A stretch of DNA of 6,962 nucleotides from Akkermansia sp. (lineage in GTDB: Bacteria; Verrucomicrobiota; Verrucomicrobiia; Verrucomicrobiales; Akkermansiaceae): contig JAFZGH010000186.1 in assembly GCA_017555465.1 (NCBI GenBank), positions 1 to 6,962 of the forward strand. Direction: 5' to 3'. A program made the translations under genes and the position numbers. Positions 1-5,902 of the stretch are shown piece by piece (the stretch's first letter is position 1; every line of letters begins with the position of its first letter). A model generated the notes under the pieces. It searched no databases, was not told the DNA's origin, and worked only from the letters and a program-made list of their open reading frames with translations.

Positions 1-1326
1 GCCGTCAGCGCGAACCTCAGCCACGTTCTGCATGCTGTCCTGACCCTGCGTGTAGGTCACGATGAGCTGCATGCCGGGAGCCACGGATTCACCCTGCATG
101 AAGTCGGGGTGGGCGGCCAGCACCTCGGGGGTAGCGGCAGCCTTCACAGCATCGGCGGCGGATACGTTCAGGGCGTTGTCCTGCACCAGGGCAGCTACCT
201 GGGCGGTCACGTCAACGCGCTCGTTTTCCACGGTCAGGAACATGGCGCCCACACCGGCAAGACCAACGATGATGCCCATGGTGCCCATCTTGAGCAGGAA
301 GGTACGACCCTTCTTGTCCACCAGGGTCACGGCCACGATGGTCATGAGCATGTTGGTAACCTTGATGGCAAGGTCAGCCATGTTGGCTACTTCGCCCTGC
401 AGGCCAGCCTGCTGGAAAATCTTCACGGAGTAGTTCAGCACGGAGTTGATACCGGTAGCCTGTGTGCAGGCCAGTACCACTACTGCCAGGATGAAGGGAA
501 TCACATACTTGCGCTGGAGGAGGGAGTCGCCCTTGGCGGCCTCGGCCATGTCAGCCTTGGCGGCTTCCTCGGCAGCGTCGGAAGCAATCATTTCGTCCAG
601 AATCTCCTTGGCGGCGGCGTCACCGTTGTTGGAGGCCAGGGAGCAGAGAGCCAGCTCGCGCTGACCGCGGCGGTACAGCCAGCGGGGGGATTCCTTCAGC
701 TTGAAAGCGCCGAAGAAGAGGATGAGGCCGGGGATGGAGGAGCACCAGAAGATAACCTGCCAGGCGGCCACCTTGCTTTCGGCGGTCACGGTGGGGTCAT
801 CTGCAGCACCCACCAGCATGGTGGTCACCAGACCGATGACGGCGGCGAACACGAGACCGACGGTAAGCATGAACTGGAACATGCCGGTACCCTTACCACG
901 GGAGTTGGCATCCAGACATTCAGCCAGGTACATGGGAACCACCACACCCACGAGACCGGCACTGGCACCCTGCAGGATACGGCCGCCCATCAGCATCTCA
1001 AACACGCCATTGGAGAAGCAGATGACCGGAATGCTCAGCGTGAACAGCAGGGCAGAGAGGATGATAACCTTCTTGCGCCCCAGCCATTCGGCAAGCATGC
1101 CTGCGAACAGGGAGGAAAGAACGGAGCCGAACAGCACGGCGGCCACCACGATGGCCAGCTGCTGCGGGGTGTAGGAAGAGGTCTTTTCAATGTACGGCAG
1201 AGCGGCGGCAATCACGCCTACGTCAATACCATAGAGAAGACCACCAAGGCCTGCCATTACCATCAGGTAAAGGGCATAGCGTTTTACGGAGCTCGGAAGC
1301 TCGACTTTGGTTGCGTCGGTACTCAT
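1..1326 (-). CDS. MFS sugar-porter family transporter (3' end outside window)
   Basis: Reading from the ATG at 1326 gives 442 open codons to base 1 with no stop, so the C-terminus is missing. It is an inner-membrane secondary transporter of the sugar porter family (XylE/GalP/GLUT-like), probably a sugar/H+ symporter; the substrate cannot be assigned. Visible signatures: TM1 with YGIDVGVIAAALPYI (about 31-45), GRKK after TM2 (83-86), PMYLAE after TM4 (131-136), RGKG (143-146), KESPRWL after TM6 (212-218), TQATGINSVLNYS in TM7 (288-300), and DKKGRT after TM8 (337-342). TM9 is about 343-364. Residues 365-442 are then hydrophilic and show no TM10, whereas family members normally turn straight into TM10; this is an apparent inserted periplasmic domain. 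Compared with XylE, the sugar-contacting Gln of TM5 appears to be Leu158 and the first Gln of the TM7 QQ pair is Thr288, while Gln289 and Asn294 are kept. The gene has its own promoter, no Shine-Dalgarno sequence, and no alternative start before TM1. Family certain; specificity unknown. Confidence 0.9.
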   Translation of the reverse strand, partial: MSTDATKVELPSSVKRYALYLMVMAGLGGLLYGIDVGVIAAALPYIEKTSSYTPQQLAIVVAAVLFGSVLSSLFAGMLAEWLGRKKVIILSALLFTLSIPVICFSNGVFEMLMGGRILQGASAGLVGVVVPMYLAECLDANSRGKGTGMFQFMLTVGLVFAAVIGLVTTMLVGAADDPTVTAESKVAAWQVIFWCSSIPGLILFFGAFKLKESPRWLYRRGQRELALCSLASNNGDAAAKEILDEMIASDAAEEAAKADMAEAAKGDSLLQRKYVIPFILAVVVLACTQATGINSVLNYSVKIFQQAGLQGEVANMADLAIKVTNMLMTIVAVTLVDKKGRTFLLKMGTMGIIVGLAGVGAMFLTVENERVDVTAQVAALVQDNALNVSAADAVKAAATPEVLAAHPDFMQGESVAPGMQLIVTYTQGQDSMQNVAEVRADG

Positions 1327-1336
1327 AACGCGTGGT

Positions 1337-1364
1337 ATTATAGCACTGCTAGAGTACAGTTCAA
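1337..1364 (-). promoter_or_regulatory. Sigma-70-type promoter of the transporter gene, predicted leaderless
   Basis: On the minus strand a -35 box TTGAAC (1364-1359) is followed by a 16-nt spacer and a perfect -10 box TATAAT (1342-1337). Only 10 nt (1336-1327) separate the -10 box from the transporter ATG at 1326. Initiation about 7 nt below the -10 box would put the transcript start near 1330, leaving a leader of roughly 0-5 nt and no room for a ribosome binding site. The boxes are read directly from the sequence; activity and start point are inferred. Confidence 0.72.
1341..1351. promoter_or_regulatory. Inverted repeat overlapping the transporter promoter; candidate operator
   Basis: TAGCA-C-TGCTA is a perfect 11-bp inverted repeat with a single central base. 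It covers the first two bases of the -10 box and about half of the -35/-10 spacer. A repressor bound here would block RNA polymerase, as in many sugar-transport genes. The symmetry is seen directly; the operator role is inference, and a short repeat like this can arise by chance. Confidence 0.3.
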
Positions 1365-1411
1365 CCCTAAAATTCGGGGTGCGGCGGCTTTTTTGGTGGA
1401 AATTTCCGGGC

Positions 1412-2821
1412 TTATCGCGCCAGAATACAGGGGGTGCCGCTCACCCCCGTGGGGGAGATGGGGCGCACGGCAATGCGGTCGAGGGTGTTGGCCACGCGCG
1501 GTGGCAGGGTGATTCTGCTGCAGTTGCCGGGCAGCACATCCAGGGTGAACCAGCGGCCTTTGCTGCCCACCTGCACCACCCATTTGCGGGCATTTCCCTG
1601 CCAGGTGAGGGTGCAGCCGTTGCCTGCATCCTGAGCCTGCACACTGGGGCACGCCGGGCGGGTGCTGCCGCTCCAGGGCATGGCGGGGGGAAGTGCCAGT
1701 GATTTGTAGCAGCCGGCCAGCACTTTCTGGATGCCGCCGCGGTTGGTGCCCAGTGATTTCCAGCTCCAGAAGAGCTGTCCGCTGCTCTGGTGGGCCAGCT
1801 GGCGGGAGTAGGCAATCTGGCGGCCGATTTCGGAGGCTTTGCGGCCGGGGTCTTCTTTGCTGTCGATGCGTACGGAAGCAATGCCGGGCCATACCGGGCG
1901 GCTGGGGTTGATACCGCTCCACCACTGCATGAGGGCGGGGAAGCTCTGCGGACCTTCGCAGCGCCAGTAGAGCTGGGGTGAGAGGTAGTCCACCCAGCCC
2001 CTGGCCAGCCACTTGCGGGCATCGCATGCCAGGTCCTCGTAGGCATTCACCCCGGCCTGCACCTGCTCCGGGAAGCCCGGCTGCCAGATGCCGAAGGGGC
2101 TGATGCCCACACGCACGTGGGGTTTTGCCTGCTTTACCTGGCGGTAGAGCTCCTGCACGAAAGAATCAATGGCGGCGCGGCGCTGGGCGGGGGTGCGGCC
2201 ATCGGCCACGTTGTGGTGCGGCGGGTAGGGGTAGAAGTAGTCATCCAGGTGCACGCCGTCAATGTTGTAGCGGCGCACCACATCCATGATGACTCTGAGC
2301 ACGTGCCCCCGCGCCTGCTGGCGCGCGGGGTTGAGCATGGTGGTGCTGCCTGCCTTGAGTAACCAGCCCGGCTGGCGGCGGGAAATATGGCCGCGTCCCA
2401 CCGGTCGGCTGCTCACCGTGGCGCGGAAGGGGTTGAACCAGGCGTGGATTTCAATGCCCCGGCGGTGCGCTTCTGCTATGGCGAAGGCCAGCGGGTCATA
2501 CCCCGGGTTGGTGCCGGGGCCGCTCAGCCATGCGCTCCAGGGCTCCAGGTCGGAGCGGTAAAGCGCGTCGCCATTCGGGCGCACTTGCAGAATGATGGCG
2601 TTGAGCCGCAGGCGGGCCGCCTGTTCGATGATGCGGAGCAGCTCGGCCTTCTGCTGGCTGGCGGGCAGTCCGGCCTTGCTGGGCCAGTCCAGATTAAATA
2701 CGGTGGCTACCCAGGCAGCGCGGAACTCGCGGGCGGGTTCGGGGGCGTTTTCATCCACCTGCTGCCAGGCCTGGGCCAGTGCAGCAGTGGCAAGCATGAG
2801 AATGAGTAGGATTCGCTTCAC
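1412..2821 (-). CDS. Secreted GHL10 (DUF187/DigH-like) glycosyl hydrolase
   Basis: A 469-residue protein starting at GTG 2821 and ending in TAA. Residues 1-18 form a Sec signal peptide (MKR, then a hydrophobic core, ending ALAQA), with a likely signal peptidase I site near residue 16-18. There is no lipobox cysteine, unlike the lipoprotein DigH of E. coli. The catalytic-type TIM-barrel region runs from about 32 to 370 with family motifs: EFRAAWVATVFNLDWPS (32-48), LNAIILQVRP (73-82), HAWFNPFR (126-133), IDGVHLDDYFYPYP (187-200; acidic pair D193/D194), VGISPFGIW (238-246) and DYLSPQLYW (278-286). The tail, about 390-469, looks like a small beta-rich domain and contains four cysteines (391, 403, 434, 465) that could form disulfides. 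DigH (YddW) of this family cleaves peptide-free peptidoglycan glycan strands at the division site. A periplasmic peptidoglycan hydrolase role is inferred here from the family and from the class A PBP ending 15 nt upstream. No Shine-Dalgarno sequence precedes the GTG, which fits translation coupled to the PBP gene. Action on another polysaccharide remains possible. Confidence 0.88.
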   Translation of the reverse strand: MKRILLILMLATAALAQAWQQVDENAPEPAREFRAAWVATVFNLDWPSKAGLPASQQKAELLRIIEQAARLRLNAIILQVRPNGDALYRSDLEPWSAWLSGPGTNPGYDPLAFAIAEAHRRGIEIHAWFNPFRATVSSRPVGRGHISRRQPGWLLKAGSTTMLNPARQQARGHVLRVIMDVVRRYNIDGVHLDDYFYPYPPHHNVADGRTPAQRRAAIDSFVQELYRQVKQAKPHVRVGISPFGIWQPGFPEQVQAGVNAYEDLACDARKWLARGWVDYLSPQLYWRCEGPQSFPALMQWWSGINPSRPVWPGIASVRIDSKEDPGRKASEIGRQIAYSRQLAHQSSGQLFWSWKSLGTNRGGIQKVLAGCYKSLALPPAMPWSGSTRPACPSVQAQDAGNGCTLTWQGNARKWVVQVGSKGRWFTLDVLPGNCSRITLPPRVANTLDRIAVRPISPTGVSGTPCILAR

Positions 2822-2836
2822 GTTATGGTCTGGGGC

Positions 2837-5299
2837 TTACACTTCTTCTGCCACGTCATCCTGCGGCAGGTCATCAATATCCGGCGTGGCGTCCGGATCC
2901 TCGGCTGTGTCGTCTGCGCTGGCGGCATCCGGGTCTTCGGCCAGTTCGGCATGCACGGTGCACAGGCTGCGCTTCTTGGTGAAATCTGCCATGGTCTCGA
3001 TATAGGCCTTGCCTTCGTATTCGCAGCCGGCGTGGGCCAGCATACCCGATACGCGGCAGAGCCGCAGCCCGTAGTTGCGTGCGCTGGCCGGGGCGGTGCG
3101 GATTCTGGCCATCTGGTAGCCGCGGGCAGCGGCGCATTTCATGATTCCCACCCAGAGGGGCAGGGCTACCGTGCCGCCGTAGGCTTTATCGGCAATCATG
3201 GTGGGGCGGTCAAAGCCCACCCAGACCGCTGCGGTCAGGTCAGAGGTGAACCCGCAGAACCAGGCGTTGGTGTAGTTGTTGGTGGTGCCGGTCTTGCCGC
3301 CGCAGGGGTGCTTGAAGCCCAGCGCCTGCATGCTTCCGGCTGTGCCGCCGGGCTTGGTAATCTGCTGCAGCACAGCCGAAATCGCATTGGCGGTGCGTGT
3401 GGAGCACAGGCGGCGGGCAGAGGGGGTGTTCTGCCAGACCACGCGGCCTTCCTTATCGGTGATATGCTGGATGATGTAGGGCGTGGGGCGCACGCCGCCG
3501 TTGGCAAAGGCGGTGAAAGCACCTGCCACTTCCAGTGGCGAGGCTTCCCAGGTGCCCAGGTAGATGGTGGGCCCGAGCGTGTAGGTGGGGCGCGGGAAGC
3601 CTGCGGTCAGTGCGGTGTTGATGACATTCTGCAGCCCTGCGGTGTTGCCGGCGCGCACGGCCATGGTGTTGCGGCTCTTGAGCAAGCCCCAGGCAGCGGT
3701 GTTCATGCCGGCGAAGCGACCGTCGGAGTTGCGCGGTCTCCAGCGGGGGGCGCCAGCGATTTCGCCGCGCTGTATCGGGTTGTCCGAAATCATGCTGCGC
3801 GGGCCGTAGCCGCGTTCAAAATAGGCGGTGTATACCAGCGGCTTGAAGACTGAACCCACCTGGCGGCGGCTTTGCAGCGCCCGGTTGAGGGGGGATTCCG
3901 TGCTGTCGCGCCCGCCTACCACGGCCAGCAGGGCACCGGTGGCGTTGTCAATCACGCAGCAGGCCGCCTGCAGGTATTTTGGTCGCAGTTTGTCCTGCTC
4001 CTCCTGCGGTGTCCTGGCTTTCAAGGCCTTGAACTGGGCGCGGGTCTGGTGTTTCCAGCCTTTCTGGCGCTCGAACATGGCAGTGAGGCGGGAGTCAATC
4101 TCGCGCATGGCGTCGTCCTGCAAATCAATATCCAGCGTGGTCTGCACCCGCAGCCCGCCGGAGATGACGACCTCTTCCTTCAGGCGTTCATCCTTGGAAT
4201 CCAGCAGGGAGAGCAGGTGGTCCACCTCGGTGCGTACCAGGTCCAGGGCGTAGTTATCATTGCCGCGGCGCTCGGGCTTGCGGGTCACCAGTTTTTCCTT
4301 GAGGGCGTATTCGTATTCATTGCGGGTGATTTTGCCGTGCTCATACATGAGCTTGAGCACCTTGTCGCGCTGAATTCTGGCAGCAGAGGGGTTGCGGTAG
4401 GGGGAGAACTGGTTCGGGCTGCAGATAATGCCTGCCAGCATGGCTGCCTCGCTCACGGTGAGGTCGCGCGGCAGCTTGTCGAAATATCCGTAGGCTGCCT
4501 GCTTGAGCCCCAGGAAGGTGTGCCCCCAGAACACGCGGTTGAGGTAGCACTTGATGATGGTTTCTTTGTCGTAGGTGGATTCGATGCGGCGGGCCAGTGC
4601 CATTTCGGTGAACTTGGCATCGAAGCTGCGTTCGCTGTGGTTGTATGTGTTCTTGGCCAGCTGCATGGTCAGGGTGGATGCGCCCTGGGTGGTGCGGTGG
4701 TGCTTGAAAACCTGGGCCACAGCGCGCAGCAGGCCGCGCGGGTCGATGCCGCCGTGCGTCCAGAACGAGCGGTCTTCCTGCATCACCAGCGCATCAATCA
4801 TGTAGCGCGGTACTTCCTCGTGAATATTGGCAATGCTGCGGCGGTTTTCGCCGTGCAGGGTGCCGATTTCGTTGCCCTTGCGGTCCAGCACAATGGTGCG
4901 CTCCGGCATGCGGGTCACCTGCGAGAGGTCGTAGCGCCCGGCTTTTACGCCGTAGATGATGGCCAGGATTCCCCCCAGAATCAGCCCCACAAAGCCCAGG
5001 CTGAGGAGAATCTTGGTGGGGATGAGAACGATTTTCGGCAGCTTGCGCAGCGTCCAGAACACGATGCGCAGCGGCAGGGTTAGCATGAGCCACAGCGCGC
5101 GCAGGCAGCCGGTTCCCTTGCGGGGCGGCGCCTTGAACTCCTGAATCGGGTTCACGTTTTCCGGCAGCGGTTCGTATTCCGGTTCTGATTCCCAGGCTCG
5201 GCGGGGCTGCCGGCGGGGCGGGGGTACGCGGTAATCCTCCTGCTCCCGGGGATATTCCGGGGCGGGGTAGTCTTCATCGCTGGCTTTGTAGCGTGCCAT
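2837..5299 (-). CDS. Class A penicillin-binding protein (PBP1A-like, bifunctional glycosyltransferase/transpeptidase)
   Basis: An 820-residue inner-membrane enzyme that polymerises lipid II into glycan strands and cross-links the stem peptides in the periplasm. Order of parts: a charged, proline-rich cytoplasmic N-terminus (1-62), a hydrophobic basic segment (about 67-94), the TM anchor (about 97-117), and a GT51 glycosyltransferase with the catalytic motif QEDRSFWTHGGID (174-186, Glu175), GASTLTMQLAKN (206-217), a third-motif Glu232, and CYLNRVFWG (251-259). The transpeptidase follows with SVFK (483-486, nucleophile Ser483), SRN (542-544) and KTG (669-671). All three catalytic motifs are intact, so the protein should be active. 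The C-terminal region has the usual C-x-x-SG-x-x-A...C pattern (748-759) and then ends in an acidic tail (about 785-820, 16 Asp/Glu). Second-motif Met212 stands where most PBP1A enzymes have Gln, a change also found in PBP1C-type enzymes. The ATG at 5299 lies 2 nt after the stop of the SprT-like gene, suggesting translational coupling; no Shine-Dalgarno sequence is visible. The GHL10 hydrolase follows 15 nt after the stop. Confidence 0.96.
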   Translation of the reverse strand: MARYKASDEDYPAPEYPREQEDYRVPPPRRQPRRAWESEPEYEPLPENVNPIQEFKAPPRKGTGCLRALWLMLTLPLRIVFWTLRKLPKIVLIPTKILLSLGFVGLILGGILAIIYGVKAGRYDLSQVTRMPERTIVLDRKGNEIGTLHGENRRSIANIHEEVPRYMIDALVMQEDRSFWTHGGIDPRGLLRAVAQVFKHHRTTQGASTLTMQLAKNTYNHSERSFDAKFTEMALARRIESTYDKETIIKCYLNRVFWGHTFLGLKQAAYGYFDKLPRDLTVSEAAMLAGIICSPNQFSPYRNPSAARIQRDKVLKLMYEHGKITRNEYEYALKEKLVTRKPERRGNDNYALDLVRTEVDHLLSLLDSKDERLKEEVVISGGLRVQTTLDIDLQDDAMREIDSRLTAMFERQKGWKHQTRAQFKALKARTPQEEQDKLRPKYLQAACCVIDNATGALLAVVGGRDSTESPLNRALQSRRQVGSVFKPLVYTAYFERGYGPRSMISDNPIQRGEIAGAPRWRPRNSDGRFAGMNTAAWGLLKSRNTMAVRAGNTAGLQNVINTALTAGFPRPTYTLGPTIYLGTWEASPLEVAGAFTAFANGGVRPTPYIIQHITDKEGRVVWQNTPSARRLCSTRTANAISAVLQQITKPGGTAGSMQALGFKHPCGGKTGTTNNYTNAWFCGFTSDLTAAVWVGFDRPTMIADKAYGGTVALPLWVGIMKCAAARGYQMARIRTAPASARNYGLRLCRVSGMLAHAGCEYEGKAYIETMADFTKKRSLCTVHAELAEDPDAASADDTAEDPDATPDIDDLPQDDVAEEV

Positions 5300-5301
5300 A
5301 A

Positions 5302-5859
5302 TCAGGGTTTAAGGCTTCTGATGGTGAGTCGGCCCAGCGTATCGGCCTTGCGACCGGGAATGTAGCAATGGCTCAGGCGCTTCGGGGTGATGCGCGGTTT
5401 GCGGGTATAGGTGCGGAAAACTTCGCCTGTTTCCTGGTGGCACAGGCTGAATCTGGCCGGTTGAGCCGGACGCGGGCTGGAGAATTCCACTTCGCGGGTG
5501 CTGGCGCGTTCGCCGGGAATCCCCAGCGCGGCGCAGTAGCGTTTCCACACCGGGCCGTGTCCGCGGGCGCCGTGGTGCACCCAGGCCAGGGCGTGCGCCA
5601 GCTCGTGCAGCAGGGTGCGCCAGAGCTGGTCGGCATCCTTGGTGGCATAGGCCTCTGCATAGTAACGCGAGAGGCTGATGCGCCGCTGCTGCATCTTGCA
5701 GCACCCCAGGCGGCGTACCGTCTTATCCCAGCCGAACTGCCAGTCGCCCAGATGCAGGTGAACCAGGCAGCGCGCGGCATACTGCTCCACCTCCGCGGGC
5801 GAGGCACCGGCGGGGCGCGGGGGCAGGGGAATCTGCGGCTCTGCGGCGGGGGGATTCAT
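5302..5859 (-). CDS. SprT-like zinc metalloprotease domain protein
   Basis: A 185-residue protein beginning MNPPAAEPQ at ATG 5859. The proline/alanine-rich first 22 residues look disordered. The SprT-like domain spans about 24-183. LGCCKMQQRRISLSR (51-65) matches the family's strand preceding the active site. LLHELAHALAW (83-93) contains the HExxH zinc site (His85, Glu86, His89), and GHGPVW (100-105) supplies the third ligand His101. The family (bacterial SprT; eukaryotic Spartan shares the domain) comprises predicted cytoplasmic zinc proteases. Spartan degrades DNA-protein crosslinks, but bacterial substrates are generally not established. The C-terminal zinc ribbon is degenerate: only Cys140 and Cys165 remain where many relatives have two Cys pairs. 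The same frame stays open upstream to 6012, but that extension lies inside recA and lacks domain homology, so 5859 was chosen. The start is one base after the U-tract of the recA terminator, leaving no normal ribosome binding site. It is the first gene of a tight cluster with the PBP and GHL10 genes. No signal peptide. Confidence 0.85.
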   Translation of the reverse strand: MNPPAAEPQIPLPPRPAGASPAEVEQYAARCLVHLHLGDWQFGWDKTVRRLGCCKMQQRRISLSRYYAEAYATKDADQLWRTLLHELAHALAWVHHGARGHGPVWKRYCAALGIPGERASTREVEFSSPRPAQPARFSLCHQETGEVFRTYTRKPRITPKRLSHCYIPGRKADTLGRLTIRSLKP

Positions 5860-5860
5860 G

Positions 5861-5890
5861 AAAAAAGGCGGCCGGGCATGCCGGCCGCCT
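5861..5890 (-). terminator. Intrinsic terminator after recA
   Basis: On the minus strand, 12 nt after the recA stop, a 10-bp G+C-rich stem (arms 5890-5881 and 5875-5866, sequence AGGCGGCCGG / CCGGCCGCCT) closes a 5-nt loop. It is followed by a run of T (5866-5861), the first of which pairs at the stem base. This is a textbook Rho-independent terminator. Unusually, the T run ends one base before the ATG of the SprT-like gene. The plus-strand side has no comparable T run, so it should work only in the minus direction. Confidence 0.9.
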
Positions 5891-5902
5891 GTTGAAGTTG
5901 TG

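Noticed and set aside
1366..1394. Plus-strand C-run/G-run followed by six T as a terminator
   Set aside because: The possible stem is only 3-4 pairs and is separated from the T run by an unpaired stretch; no plus-strand gene needs it.
1442..1456. CCCCC-GT-GGGGG inverted repeat near the end of the hydrolase gene as a terminator
   Set aside because: It lies inside the coding region before the stop, can only form a stem of four pairs with a 4-nt loop, and has no T run after it on the minus strand.
109..1512. 467-codon open frame on the plus strand opposite the transporter
   Set aside because: It runs antisense to a clear MFS gene, is rich in Gly/His with no recognisable domain, and crosses the transporter promoter. 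It is a shadow caused by G+C-rich codon use.
2825..3853. 342-codon plus-strand open frame opposite the PBP gene
   Set aside because: Low-complexity Gly/Ala/Val/His composition with no domain, fully antisense to an intact PBP with all catalytic motifs.
3872..5083. 403-codon plus-strand open frame opposite the PBP gene
   Set aside because: Same shadow pattern; no domain and no promoter or start signal.
5788..5790. GTG at codon 24 as an alternative start of the SprT-like gene
   Set aside because: It sits at the domain boundary and GGAG directly touches it, but the spacing is too short for a ribosome binding site. Kept only as a fallback.
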